NCBI GenBank assembly: GCA_027459785.1
Contig: DAIDGU010000037.1
Coordinates: 18,004-82,003 of the forward strand
Source: Ktedonobacteria bacterium
Lineage (GTDB): Bacteria > Chloroflexota > Ktedonobacteria > Ktedonobacterales > JACDGC01
Length of the DNA stretch: 64,000 nucleotides
Direction: 5' to 3'
Numbering within the stretch: the first letter of the stretch is position 1; the number at the start of each line of letters is the position of its first letter. Shown here piece after piece: positions 23,214 through 32,411 of the stretch. The translations under genes were made by a program, and so were the position numbers. The notes beneath the pieces were generated by a model, which was not told the DNA's origin, ran no database searches, and worked only from the letters and a program-made list of their open reading frames with translations.

Positions 23214-25316
23214 TTGAAAGCTCTCATGTCAGGCCGACGGTTCATTGGCGGTCTCGCCGCCATCGCTGTCGTCGCCGTCATCGTCCTGGTGGCAACGGGC
23301 ATCGCCCATGCGGGTAGCCCCAGCGCGAACCCGAACAGCAACGGTTATACCATCAGCAACAATACGCCGGGGTTCATCAAGAACGCCAAGGATACCGGCG
23401 CGGTTGATCCCAGCACGCAGATCAGTGTCACCGTTTGGCTGCATTTGCACAACGGCAACAAGCTCGACCAACTGGTGCATGACCAAAACACCAAGGGATC
23501 CAGCAGCTATCATCAATGGCTGAACCAGAGCCAGTTCGACGCGACCTATGCGCCGACCTCGCAGGAAGTCAATTCAGTCGAAAACTTCCTGACGGCGCAC
23601 AAGCTGAGCGTCGTGACCGTCGCGGAGAATAACTTCTATGTGAAGGTCCAGGGCGCGGTGGGCGATATCGAAAAAGCCTTCCACGTGCAGATCGATAACT
23701 TCTCCTATAACGGCTTCACGTATCAGTCCAACACGGCGGACCCGAACATCAACGATGCCTCCGGCGCGCATGTGGCTGCGATCTCCGGCATGGATGATTT
23801 CGGCTTCCAACCAACGCTGGTGCATCCAACCGGCACCGGCGAGGCGTACACGCCCATCGCCGTCGGCTCGAACCCGAACGGCCTCTTCTTCGAGAGCCAG
23901 TGCTTCCGTGGCGTGCAGTCGCACACCTTCACGGCTGGTAGCACCAGCGCGACGTATAGCGGCAATCGCTACGGCGCGGATATCAGCAACTCCTCATTGG
24001 GCCACCTGGCACCGTGCGGCTATCAGCCGAGCGAAATGCAGACGGCCTATAACATGAATTCGCTGTATAGCGCGGGCCTGGATGGTGCCGGCCAAACGGT
24101 CGTCATCACCGACGCCTTCGGCGATGCGACGATCCAGAACGACGCGAATGTCTTCTCGCAGGTCTACGGCCTGCCGGCACTCGACTCGTCGAACTTCCAG
24201 GTGTTGCGCGCCCCCGGCGCGGTGAATAACCCCGTCAACAACGGCCACATCGGTCCCGGCGCGGACTGGGCCGGCGAGATCACGTTGGATGTCGAGTGGG
24301 TCCACGCGATGGCTCCCAAAGCGCATATCGACCTCGTCGTCGGTCCCAACAACGGCTCCGATCTGGACGAAGCGGTCAACTATGCGGTCGTCCATCACCT
24401 GGGCAACACCATCACGAATAGCTGGGCCGGCATCGAAACCGGTGGCAACCCTGCGCACTTCATCCGCGACAACCGCATCCTGGAGCAAGCCGCTGCCGAA
24501 GGCATCGACGTGAACTTCTCGTCGGGCGACAGTGGCGACTACAATGCGGCGGTCGGCTACAACACGGTCAGCTTCCCGTCGTCGTCCCCCTTCGCCACGT
24601 CCATCGGTGGCACCAGCCTGGCGCTGAATGCGGACGATTCCATCGCCTACCAGACCGGCTGGGGTACGAATCTGACGAAGATCGCGAAAACCGCCGCGCA
24701 GGGCAATCCGCCCATGAATCCACCGCTGAACGAAGGCTTCCTGTTCGGCGCGGGCGGCGGTAGCAGCCTCGCCTTTGCCAAGCCATCCTGGCAGAGCAGC
24801 CTGCCTGGCACGATGCGCCAGGTGCCGGATGTCAGCATGCTGGCTGATCCGTACACCGGCGTCGAGATCATCGAGACGGTCAATGGGCAGCTTTCGGTGG
24901 GTGTCATTGGTGGCACCAGCCTGGCATCGCCGATGTTCTCGGCCATCATGGCCATCGCCGCTGAAAAAGCCGGCCACGGCCTGGGCCAGGCCGCGCCGCT
25001 GCTCTATGGCCTGTCGTCTTCGACCGGCACCAGCACGCCGCTCTATGACGTGACCAATGTCGGTTCGGCGACAAACGTCTCCGGGTCGATCACGGCCAAC
25101 GGCACGACGACAAACTACAGCGCCGATCAACTGGCCGCGCCGCTGGACGGCACGACGAGCTACATCAGCGCGTTCTACAACAGCCCGTTCTCCACGAACT
25201 GGTTCGTCATCACCTTCGGCACCGATTCGTCACTGACCACCGGCCCCGGCTGGGATAACGTGACGGGCGTCGGCACGCCGAATGGCGCGAACTTCGTCAA
25301 CGCAATCGCGGGCTAG
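23214..25316 (+). CDS. Secreted sedolisin (S53 family serine protease)
   Basis: An acid-active serine-carboxyl peptidase precursor of about 700 residues. It has a signal peptide (FIGGLAAIAVVAVIVLVATGIAHA), a pro-kumamolisin activation domain (residues ~45-200, HQWLNQSQFDATYAPTSQEVNSVENFLTAHKL) and the catalytic domain. The active-site Glu/Asp pair is in DWAGEITLDVEWVHAMAP, the oxyanion Asp region in INFSSGDSGDYN-like VNFSSGDSGD, and the nucleophile in IGGTSLASPMFSAIMA. The C-terminus (GPGWDNVTGVGTPNGANF) carries the Ca-site pattern. Start: TTG 23214 in the track or ATG 23226; neither has a strong Shine-Dalgarno. A terminator follows. Confidence 0.9.
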   Translation: MKALMSGRRFIGGLAAIAVVAVIVLVATGIAHAGSPSANPNSNGYTISNNTPGFIKNAKDTGAVDPSTQISVTVWLHLHNGNKLDQLVHDQNTKGSSSYHQWLNQSQFDATYAPTSQEVNSVENFLTAHKLSVVTVAENNFYVKVQGAVGDIEKAFHVQIDNFSYNGFTYQSNTADPNINDASGAHVAAISGMDDFGFQPTLVHPTGTGEAYTPIAVGSNPNGLFFESQCFRGVQSHTFTAGSTSATYSGNRYGADISNSSLGHLAPCGYQPSEMQTAYNMNSLYSAGLDGAGQTVVITDAFGDATIQNDANVFSQVYGLPALDSSNFQVLRAPGAVNNPVNNGHIGPGADWAGEITLDVEWVHAMAPKAHIDLVVGPNNGSDLDEAVNYAVVHHLGNTITNSWAGIETGGNPAHFIRDNRILEQAAAEGIDVNFSSGDSGDYNAAVGYNTVSFPSSSPFATSIGGTSLALNADDSIAYQTGWGTNLTKIAKTAAQGNPPMNPPLNEGFLFGAGGGSSLAFAKPSWQSSLPGTMRQVPDVSMLADPYTGVEIIETVNGQLSVGVIGGTSLASPMFSAIMAIAAEKAGHGLGQAAPLLYGLSSSTGTSTPLYDVTNVGSATNVSGSITANGTTTNYSADQLAAPLDGTTSYISAFYNSPFSTNWFVITFGTDSSLTTGPGWDNVTGVGTPNGANFVNAIAG

Positions 25317-25345
25317 CAGATTCCTCTCTTTGTGTGCTTGTGGTG

Positions 25346-25385
25346 GGGCGGGTCGCTTGTGGTGAGCGGCCCGCCCTTCTTCTAT
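25346..25385 (+). terminator. Terminator after sedolisin gene
   Basis: GGGCGGGTCGC (25346-25356) and GCGGCCCGCCC (25366-25376) form an 11-base stem with one G-U pair and a 9-base loop, followed by ttcttct. Confidence 0.7.
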
Positions 25386-25429
25386 GCTACAATCGGTAAC
25401 GAACACCATCGAAGGAGCCACAGCCCCCT

Positions 25430-26659
25430 ATGCGCGCGGAAATCCTCTCCATCGGCACGGAAATCTTGCTGGGCCACATCGCCGACACCAACGCCCAATA
25501 TCTGGCCCAACAACTCACCGAACTGGGCATCGATCTGTATTTCGTCTCGCAGGTGGGCGACAACCAGACCCGTGTGACGGAGACGCTGCGCCGCGCCTGG
25601 GAGCGCGCCGATGTGATCATCACTACCGGTGGCCTGGGACCGACGGAAGACGACGTGACGCGCGAGGCGATCTGCGAATTGCTGGGCGAGACGCCGACGG
25701 TGGATGACGCCTACCTGGCGCAACTGCGCGAATTCTTTATGAAGCGCGTGGGCCGCTTTCCTGAAAGCAACACGAAGCAGGCATGGACTATTCCGTCGGC
25801 GACGATCCTGGCTAACCCCATCGGCACCGCGCCGGGCTGGTTCGTCGAAAAAGATGGGCATCGCATCATCAGCATGCCGGGCGTGCCGCGCGAGATGAAG
25901 AGGATGTGGACGGAGCAAGCTGTCCCCAAATTGCGCGACCAATCGGGTGCCACGCTGGTCACGCGCCTCCTGCGCGTCGCCGGTTTGGGCGAATCGCCGG
26001 TGGAAGAGCGGCTGGGCGACCTCATCCATAGCACGAATCCCACCGTGGCGACGTATGCCAAGAACGACGCGGTGGATGTGCGTATCACGGCGAAAGCCGC
26101 GACCACGGCGGAGGCCGAGGCGCTGCTCGCGCCGGTGGAGGCGCAGGCCCGCGCCGTGCTGGGCCGCCATGTCTTCGGCACGGATGGCGCGACGCTGCCG
26201 GGCGCGGTGGGCGAGTTGCTGGATAAAGTTGCCTGGCAGATGGCGACGATGGAATCCATCACGGGTGGTTTGCTAGCAAGCTATGTGACCGATCAACCGG
26301 GTAGCTCAGATCATATGCGCGGCTGCATCGTCTCCTACGCGACCGACCTCAAGGTGAAATTTGGGGTGCCACAGGCGATGATCGACACCTATGGTGTCAT
26401 CAGCGACGAGACGGCGCTGGCAATGGCGCGCACGGTGCGCGACCAACTGGGCGCGCATGTCGGTGTCAGCACCACCGGCAATGCCGGGCCAGACGCGCAA
26501 GACGGCAAGCCCGTCGGCGAGGTCCACATCGCCGTCGTCTCGCCCAAGGGCGAGGTTGCCCGCCAGGTGAACCTGCGCGGTGAGCGCGGCGAGATCAAGC
26601 ACCGCACCGCGCTGGCCGCGCTGGACCTGCTGCGCCAGCACCTGCTTGGCGACGCTTAA
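25430..26659 (+). CDS. cinA: CinA-family protein (NMN amidohydrolase, competence/damage-inducible)
   Basis: A 409-residue two-domain CinA. The N-terminal MoCF-like ADP-ribose pyrophosphatase domain starts MRAEILSIGTEILLGHIADTNAQYLAQQLTELGI, with DVIITTGGLGPTEDDVTRE. The C-terminal nicotinamide-nucleotide amidase domain has METATSITGG-like MESITGGLLASYVTDQPGSS, VSYATDLKVKFGV and STTGNAGPDAQDGKPVGEVHIAV. The usual ESCTGG reads ESITGG, so the conserved Cys is Ile. It recycles NMN in pyridine-nucleotide metabolism. A tacaat sequence about 40 bases upstream (25388-25393) may be its -10 element. Confidence 0.9.
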   Translation: MRAEILSIGTEILLGHIADTNAQYLAQQLTELGIDLYFVSQVGDNQTRVTETLRRAWERADVIITTGGLGPTEDDVTREAICELLGETPTVDDAYLAQLREFFMKRVGRFPESNTKQAWTIPSATILANPIGTAPGWFVEKDGHRIISMPGVPREMKRMWTEQAVPKLRDQSGATLVTRLLRVAGLGESPVEERLGDLIHSTNPTVATYAKNDAVDVRITAKAATTAEAEALLAPVEAQARAVLGRHVFGTDGATLPGAVGELLDKVAWQMATMESITGGLLASYVTDQPGSSDHMRGCIVSYATDLKVKFGVPQAMIDTYGVISDETALAMARTVRDQLGAHVGVSTTGNAGPDAQDGKPVGEVHIAVVSPKGEVARQVNLRGERGEIKHRTALAALDLLRQHLLGDA

Positions 26660-26674
26660 GCTGTCATCCTTTGC

Positions 26675-27553
26675 TTATTGCACCAATACAAACCCCTCCA
26701 TTGGCATTGGGAAAATGGAGGAATCCGGGTGCGCGCGGTCGCGTTGCAGGTATGGATCGAAGTCGGCGTGGGCGGTACAAAAATAATAGTACAGGCCGGG
26801 CGTGGTGAAGGTGAGCGTCATGTTGCCACCATCCGGCGGCGCGTCCACTGTACCCTTGATCACGTTCAAGCCGTCGCCGAACTTGGTGGGATTGATGTTC
26901 GGGCCGAAGGTGCCGGGATCGGTGACATAGTGCTTATCGGTGTCGTAGTCGTGCCAGGTCGCCTTGCCGCCCGCCGCTAGCGCGACGAAATCGTGCATGA
27001 AGTCATCATTGCCGGCAGTCACACCGTTCTGCGTGGTTTTGGGTAGGCCGGCGATGGTCCCCTTGACCCAGATCACCGCCTCGGCGGCGTAAGGAAAGCC
27101 GGCGGTATTCGCTTTCGCTCGCACGCGCTTCCAATGCGGATCAATCGTCGCCTGGGTGTCATCGTAGAGATCGTAGATGCCTGGTTTCGTCAGGCTCAGT
27201 GTGACGTTGCCGCCAGCAGGGATGGTCTTCGCAATGCGCCCGCTCACGTTCACGAACGCCGCTTCCGTCGGATCGGCCAGGGGGACGGTGCGCACGTCAT
27301 GCGGCACGGTGTCGTTGTTGACGAAGGTGACGGTGGTTCCCTCAGTGGTGGGATCGACAACAGTGATGAACGGGATGAAAAGCCGGGTGGTCGCGTCGAT
27401 GGTGATCTGTGGTGTGGGTGGTGTGGTCGGTGCCGGTGGTGGGGTGACACTGGTGCTGGTGGCACCCGCCCCCGTATCGCAGGCGGTCAACAGCAACAAC
27501 ACGGCGGCGAAGGCCGTCACGCGCCAGTTGGGCCAATAAAAATTGCGATGCAT
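26675..27553 (-). CDS. Cupredoxin-domain lipoprotein
   Basis: A secreted copper-protein-like lipoprotein of 292 residues. The signal peptide ends in lipobox LLTAC. Two cupredoxin-type modules follow. The first (GTTVTFVNNDTVPHDVRTVP ... TKPGIYDLYDDTQA) keeps the His but not a Cys. The second ends GLYYYFCTAHADFDPY ... FPMPMEGFVLVQ with plausible Cys, His and Met ligands, preceded by FMHDF. Likely an electron carrier or copper-binding protein at the outer face. Start: ATG 27553 with AAGGAG seven bases upstream; the track start at 27715 is too long. Convergent with cinA. Confidence 0.78.
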   Translation of the reverse strand: MHRNFYWPNWRVTAFAAVLLLLTACDTGAGATSTSVTPPPAPTTPPTPQITIDATTRLFIPFITVVDPTTEGTTVTFVNNDTVPHDVRTVPLADPTEAAFVNVSGRIAKTIPAGGNVTLSLTKPGIYDLYDDTQATIDPHWKRVRAKANTAGFPYAAEAVIWVKGTIAGLPKTTQNGVTAGNDDFMHDFVALAAGGKATWHDYDTDKHYVTDPGTFGPNINPTKFGDGLNVIKGTVDAPPDGGNMTLTFTTPGLYYYFCTAHADFDPYLQRDRAHPDSSIFPMPMEGFVLVQ

Positions 27554-27844
27554 ACGATCTCCTTGATTGGGTAGCTGCCCGAACCGTTGCAGCCATGCAG
27601 AGCGAATTCGGTGCCGGAAGCATAGGGCGAGCCGACGTGTTGGCCGACAGCGAGGCATTGTTGCTGCTCCACGGCCCTTGTCATATCCATTGTAAGCCAT
27701 AGCAATCAAAAACAAATAAGCACAGGAGCAAAAAAACCGTGAAATTGTAGGATTACCCCAGCCATTTCCCTAGCTGCCCTCTACACACACGCCGGTGGGC
27801 TAGGCCGAAAGAAGGAAAAATCACAGGACTCTTAGCCGTTTTCC

Positions 27845-27873
27845 TTGTCAGAACGCAAGGTCTATGCTACACT
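27845..27873 (+). promoter_or_regulatory. Promoter of hppA
   Basis: TTGTCA (27845-27850), a 17-base spacer and TACACT (27868-27873) make a good housekeeping-type promoter. Transcription from near 27880 would give a leader of about 240 bases before the GTG at 28118. Confidence 0.65.
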
Positions 27874-28023
27874 GAGCATATCCGTGTGAACTCCGCGCAA
27901 AACGTGGGTGGCTTCTACGTCTTCATCGCGCGTGTGCTCTGCGATCGACGACAGCGTACCGCAGTCGGAGGCCCACAAACCGGAGATACGCGCCACAGCC
28001 GACCTCATATGTACGAAATGGAG

Positions 28024-28067
28024 CTGTGGCGCGCTTGCTGTTGCCGCGCCACCACAGCGCGCCACAG
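28024..28067 (+). promoter_or_regulatory. Leader hairpin upstream of hppA
   Basis: CTGTGGCGCGC (28024-28034) pairs perfectly with GCGCGCCACAG (28057-28067), giving an 11-base stem with a 22-base loop inside the predicted hppA leader. A third copy of gcgccacag occurs just upstream (27989-27997), so an alternative pairing is possible. No known riboswitch class is recognised. Confidence 0.5.
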
Positions 28068-28117
28068 TTCGCAACGCAACGCCGCGTTGGCATAGACGTG
28101 AAGAGGGGTAAGAGTTT

Positions 28118-30313
28118 GTGAGCAACAACCTCATGTGGCTGCTGGTACCGGTGATCACCAGCGTAGCAGCCGTGGTGTTTGCCTTTTTCCTGGCGCGCTG
28201 GGTCTTCGCCCAAGACACCGGCACTAAAGAGATGCAGCGCGTCGCGGGCTTCATTTTCGCTGGCGCGCAAGCGTTCCTGCGCCGACAGTATCAGACCATC
28301 GCCATCCTGGCGGTCGTCGCGGCCATTGTCATCGGCGCGCTGTTAGCGTTGGTGGGCAGCCTCCAGACCGGCCATTTCGACCTCGGCATCGCGGGTGGCA
28401 CAGCGGCGGCGTTCCTCGTCGGCGCGGCGTGTTCCGGCCTGGCCGGCTACATCGGCATGTTGGTGGCCGTGCGCTCGAATTCGCGCGTGGCCAGCGCGGC
28501 GCAGCATTCGCTGGGCCAGGCGCTCACCGTGGCGCTGCGGGGCGGCGCGGTGACGGGTTTTCTGGTGATCGCGCTCAGCCTGCTGGGTGTGACGCTCACC
28601 TACATCGTTGCCGGCGGCTATGATCCCGCCCGCGCGGCGGGCGTGCCGACGCTGATCGTCGGCTTCGGCTTCGGTGCCAGCTTCGTGGCGCTTTTCGCCC
28701 AACTCGGCGGCGGCATCTACACCAAGGCCGCTGACGTCGGCGCGGACCTCGTGGGCAAGGTCGAGGCGGGCATCCCCGAAGACGACCCGCGCAACCCTGC
28801 CGTCATCGCGGACCTCGTAGGCGATAACGTCGGCGACTGCGCCGGGCGCGGCGCGGACCTCTTCGAGTCCACCGCCGCCGAAAACATCGGCGCGATGATC
28901 CTCGGCGCGACGGTCGCCACCGCCTTTGTCGGCAAAACCCTGAACTTCGGCTGGGTCATCCTGCCGCTGGTTGCGGTCGGCTTCGGCATCATCGCCTCGA
29001 TGATCGGCCTCTTCGCGGTGCGCGCCAGCGCGCTTAAGAACGTCAAGGGCGACCTGGGCGCGGCGGCGATGAATCAACTCAACATCGGCTTTTATGTCAC
29101 GGCGTTCTTCTCGGCCATCGCCATCGTCGCCGTCTGCTACTTCCTGTTGCATGAAAGCACGAATAACTGGTGGCATTTCGCGCTGGCCGGTCTCATCGGC
29201 ATCGCCAACACCTTCGCGTTCGTTTACATCACCCAGTATTACACATCCGGCGCGTGGCGGCCCGTGCGTGATATCGCCAATTCGGCGCTGACCGGCCCGG
29301 CGACGACGATCATTACCGGCTTGGCCATCGGCTTCGAAAACACGGCCCTGCCATCGTTGGCGATCGCGGGTTCGCTGGGTGGCGCGTATGCGCTGGGCGC
29401 GTTCGCGGGCGTGGACCACGGCACCGCCGCCATCGTCGGCATCAGCAACGGCGGCATCTATGCCACCGCAGTCGCCACGGTCGGCATGCTGATGTCGGTT
29501 GGCTACATTCTGGCGATGGATAGCTTCGGCCCCATCACCGATAATGCCGGCGGCATCGTGGAGATGAGCAACGCGCCGGAATCGATCCGCAACGTCACGG
29601 ACGCGCTGGATAGCGTGGGCAACACAACCAAGGCGCTCACCAAGGGCTATGGCATCGGCTCCGCTGCTCTCGCCGCCTTCCTGCTTATCGGCGCGTATCT
29701 GGATATCATTGACCGTTCAAATGCGCACGTCATCAACCTGGCGAACCCGCCGATCTTCATCGCCGGCCTCATCGGCGCGATGTTGATCTTCCTGTTCAGT
29801 TCGCTGGCGATGCGCGCCGTCGGCACCGCCGCGCAGGGCATGATCGAGGAAGTGCGTCGTCAATTCAAGGCCGATCCGGGCATTATGAAGGGTACGTCGG
29901 AGCCAGATTATGGTCGCTGCGTGGACATCAGCACGCGTGCCGCGCTGCGCCAGATGGTGCTGCCGGGCGTGCTGATCGTGGCGACGCCGGTCCTCGTCGG
30001 CGTGATCCTCGGCCCCGAAGCCGCCGGTGGTCTGCTGATCGTCGGCATCATCACCGGCATCATGATGGCGCTGGTGATGAACAACGGCGGCGGTGCCTGG
30101 GACAACGCCAAGAAGTACATCGAAGCTGGTAATCTGAAAATCGATGGCGTAGTCCAAAAGAAAGGCTCACCCGCGCATGCCGCCGCCGTCGTCGGCGACA
30201 CCATCGGCGATCCTTTCAAGGATACCGCCGGCCCCTCGCTCCACGTCGTGATCAAGCTGCTCAGCACGATCACGCTGGTGCTGGCCTCGCTGTATCTCTA
30301 TCTGCACCGCTAA
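28118..30313 (+). CDS. hppA: Membrane-bound H+-translocating pyrophosphatase
   Basis: An integral-membrane pump of 731 residues with about 16 helices, coupling PPi hydrolysis to ion export. The substrate site is DVGADLVGKVEAGIPEDDPRNPAVIADLVGDNVGDCAGRGADLFES; further Asp-rich loops are DSFGPITDNAGGIVEMS and a C-terminal VVGDTIGDPFKDTAGPS. The selectivity segment reads GNTTKALTKGYGIGS: Lys and Thr at the two positions that are Ala and Gly in K+-dependent enzymes, so this is predicted to be the K+-independent H+-pumping type. GTG start at 28118. A long structured leader precedes it. Confidence 0.95.
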   Translation: MSNNLMWLLVPVITSVAAVVFAFFLARWVFAQDTGTKEMQRVAGFIFAGAQAFLRRQYQTIAILAVVAAIVIGALLALVGSLQTGHFDLGIAGGTAAAFLVGAACSGLAGYIGMLVAVRSNSRVASAAQHSLGQALTVALRGGAVTGFLVIALSLLGVTLTYIVAGGYDPARAAGVPTLIVGFGFGASFVALFAQLGGGIYTKAADVGADLVGKVEAGIPEDDPRNPAVIADLVGDNVGDCAGRGADLFESTAAENIGAMILGATVATAFVGKTLNFGWVILPLVAVGFGIIASMIGLFAVRASALKNVKGDLGAAAMNQLNIGFYVTAFFSAIAIVAVCYFLLHESTNNWWHFALAGLIGIANTFAFVYITQYYTSGAWRPVRDIANSALTGPATTIITGLAIGFENTALPSLAIAGSLGGAYALGAFAGVDHGTAAIVGISNGGIYATAVATVGMLMSVGYILAMDSFGPITDNAGGIVEMSNAPESIRNVTDALDSVGNTTKALTKGYGIGSAALAAFLLIGAYLDIIDRSNAHVINLANPPIFIAGLIGAMLIFLFSSLAMRAVGTAAQGMIEEVRRQFKADPGIMKGTSEPDYGRCVDISTRAALRQMVLPGVLIVATPVLVGVILGPEAAGGLLIVGIITGIMMALVMNNGGGAWDNAKKYIEAGNLKIDGVVQKKGSPAHAAAVVGDTIGDPFKDTAGPSLHVVIKLLSTITLVLASLYLYLHR

Positions 30314-30331
30314 ATACCCGCGCACTAGCGC

Positions 30332-30381
30332 ACGCTCTTCCCGTTCCTATGCACAACATGGGGGCGGGAAGCGTTGTTTTG
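30332..30381 (+). terminator. Probable terminator of hppA
   Basis: acgctcttcccg (30332-30343) pairs with cgggaagcgt (30365-30374) with a single bulge; tgtttt follows. It stands between hppA and the AT-rich island. Confidence 0.6.
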
Positions 30382-30405
30382 GGGGGAAATACGTTTGCAT
30401 TTTCC

Positions 30406-30433
30406 TTGACAGCATGCTGGAATCGCTTATACT
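30406..30433 (+). promoter_or_regulatory. Near-consensus promoter of the Mrr-ParA gene
   Basis: TTGACA (30406-30411), 16 bases, TATACT (30428-30433). The predicted start of transcription (about 30440) lies downstream of the ATG at 30436, which excludes that codon and supports the ATG at 30484. Confidence 0.8.
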
Positions 30434-30483
30434 GAATGATATGTAGCGTGAGTCGGGATGCAGTTCAACGAGGAGTTGACGCA

Positions 30484-31833
30484 ATGGATCAGTTTATGGC
30501 ACAAGTTCCTGTTTTTGAACAACTCATTGCTGAACCATCTTTGAACGCGATGCTCGCTCTTTCCTGGCAGGACTTTCAAAAATTCATCGAATATCTCTTT
30601 GCTTGTGCTGGCTATCGTGTCGAAGATGTATCGCAACTTCATTTCCCGAACGGCCCTGGAGTCGATTTGAATATAAAGGCGGAAACTGGCAAAGTTATTG
30701 GACGAGTCGAAGTTCGCCGTCTGATACTAACAACGAAGGTTGATGTCAATGATGTCAGTGCTTTTTGGGGTATGCTGGATGTTGCGGGTGGCAAAACCGG
30801 TTATCTTATCACCACGAGCGATTTCACAGCACCAGCTAAAGCTTTTGCTGCTACTGCGACCACCCGTGAGAAGCTTTGGCTTATCGAAGGCGCACGTTTA
30901 TTACGATATATTAGTTACGTGCGCAGTTCACGTGGTAAAAATGCGCAAGGATTTCGGCGTATTCCCCACCCTACATCACCGCATTGGTTATTTCACGCTG
31001 ATACTTGGCAGGCAGCACGCGCGCAACAAACAACGAATCATGCAACGATCTGTACGGTGAGTAATAACAAAGGTGGCGTTGCCAAAACAACTACTGCGTT
31101 GAATCTTGGAGTTGTTTTGGCAGAAATGAGGCAGCGAAGTATATTGTTGATCGATATGGACGGGCAGGCAAGTCTCACGTTTGCCTTACCACCTCCTGAT
31201 CCCGCACCGGTTCCAAATCTCGCCGATTACTTTGCGGGATACCGTAAACTGCAAGAACTCATCACACCGACAGAATTTCCAGGCATTCACATCATTCGCG
31301 CACACCCTGATCTCCACGCGATGGATACCGGGGGCATCGCCAAACCGGAAAGTGAACTTCGATTCGTAAAAGATGTTCAGTCGATACCAAATTATGATTG
31401 GATCATCATCGATACACCGCCAGCACGAACACAATATACTCGTCATGCATTAGCTGCGGCTGACCAGGTTATCATTCCAGTTGTGGTTGAGACGCTTGCT
31501 GCGAATGGCGTCAATAGCATGTTGAACACCTATGAATCTATGCGTGCGTTAGTTGGCAAACCCCCTGCGCTTTTGGGTGCCATCATCACTCGTTGGAAAC
31601 AGAATGCTTTGATGCAAACAGAGAAACCGACACTTGTTGATGCACTTCGGAGTAAATCGGTCCATGTATTTGCTACTTCCATTCCCCATGATGATAATGT
31701 GGATAAAGCAATACGTGGAACATCGTTAGGTAGTAAGAAGTCGCTGTTTACTTTCAGAAAAAACATGGGGGCGGCGGCTGTTGGCTACCAAAACTTTGTA
31801 GAGGAGATACTACCCAATGACCTCAACCAGTAA
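30484..31833 (+). CDS. Mrr-like nuclease domain fused to ParA-type ATPase
   Basis: A 449-residue fusion. Residues ~25-150 look like an Mrr_cat restriction-endonuclease fold: WQDFQKFIEYLFACAGYRVEDV, GVDLNIKAE (Asp61), GRVEVRR (Glu76-Val-Arg78 where ExK or QxK is usual), AFWGMLDVAGGKTGYLITTSDFTAPAKAFA. Residues ~185-445 are a ParA/MinD ATPase: deviant Walker A NNKGGVAKTTT (194-204), LLIDMDGQAS (Walker A'), IIIDTPPA (Walker B region). The start is ATG 30484, with gaggag seven bases upstream and a promoter just before. The next gene overlaps its 3' end by 17 bases. AT-rich compared with both neighbours. Likely a DNA-targeting or defence/partition-like ATPase; no named system recognised. Confidence 0.8.
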   Translation: MDQFMAQVPVFEQLIAEPSLNAMLALSWQDFQKFIEYLFACAGYRVEDVSQLHFPNGPGVDLNIKAETGKVIGRVEVRRLILTTKVDVNDVSAFWGMLDVAGGKTGYLITTSDFTAPAKAFAATATTREKLWLIEGARLLRYISYVRSSRGKNAQGFRRIPHPTSPHWLFHADTWQAARAQQTTNHATICTVSNNKGGVAKTTTALNLGVVLAEMRQRSILLIDMDGQASLTFALPPPDPAPVPNLADYFAGYRKLQELITPTEFPGIHIIRAHPDLHAMDTGGIAKPESELRFVKDVQSIPNYDWIIIDTPPARTQYTRHALAAADQVIIPVVVETLAANGVNSMLNTYESMRALVGKPPALLGAIITRWKQNALMQTEKPTLVDALRSKSVHVFATSIPHDDNVDKAIRGTSLGSKKSLFTFRKNMGAAAVGYQNFVEEILPNDLNQ

Positions 31834-32308
31834 CACAAAGAGGCGCTTGTTGCAGCAACGGCTCAATGAGATTGTTCAACATTCAGGAGAGTTGTTGGAG
31901 CTATCGGATCTCAAAGCACTGTCTGTTGCAATCGCTGAAGCCGCCGCTGATGCGATAAAGCAGGATGCCGTATTTGCGCAAAAAGTTTGTAAGCATTATA
32001 AGGAGCTGGCGAATGTCACCTCACCAGCACCTCATACCGGAATGAAGGGGCAAAATGAGGGGGATGATCTTGTCCCAATTAAAGCCGTCGCTGGGCATGA
32101 TGTGGGGATCGTTGCACCTCTTGATCCCTATTTCCTGCAAGAATTATATGGTGACGCACAATTGCCCAAAGCCCTCAAACGCTATACGCTCAAGCATTTG
32201 CTGGAAGGGGCGGCGCTAGTTGAACGCAAGCATCCAGGAACGAAACCAGCGAACAAAACCAAGAAAGATGCAGTGATCGCGTATATCATCAACTATATCA
32301 ATGCTTAA
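31817..32308 (+). CDS. Partner protein of the Mrr-ParA fusion, unknown family
   Basis: A 163-residue, mostly helical protein of unrecognised family, starting inside the preceding gene (17-base overlap), so translationally coupled. The N-terminal half (RLLQQRLNEIVQHSGELLELSDLKALSVAIAEAAADAIKQD) is helical and could dimerise. A flexible middle (SPAPHTGMKGQNEGDD) follows. The C-terminal part (LDPYFLQELYGDAQLPKALKRYTLKHLLEG ... GTKPANKTKKDAVIAYIINYI) resembles SAP/HeH-like helix-extension-helix DNA-binding modules, with a basic linker. A ParB-like or adaptor role for the ATPase is an inference from gene order. A weak hairpin (aagct/agctt) and tttt lie beyond the stop. Confidence 0.65.
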   Translation: MTSTSNTKRRLLQQRLNEIVQHSGELLELSDLKALSVAIAEAAADAIKQDAVFAQKVCKHYKELANVTSPAPHTGMKGQNEGDDLVPIKAVAGHDVGIVAPLDPYFLQELYGDAQLPKALKRYTLKHLLEGAALVERKHPGTKPANKTKKDAVIAYIINYINA

Positions 32309-32411
32309 GGAGGTTGATCAAACCGTCCCTAGTTTTTCAGGTTCTCAGATTGGATGATATGCGGTCAAACGTGAAATCTGTAAGAAGCTGAACTTTACGG
32401 AGCTTTTCGTT

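Noticed and set aside
28343-29419. 358-aa minus-strand ORF inside hppA
   Set aside because: It is antisense to conserved membrane helices; the charged Arg/Asp/His-rich sequence is an artefact of GC-rich codons.
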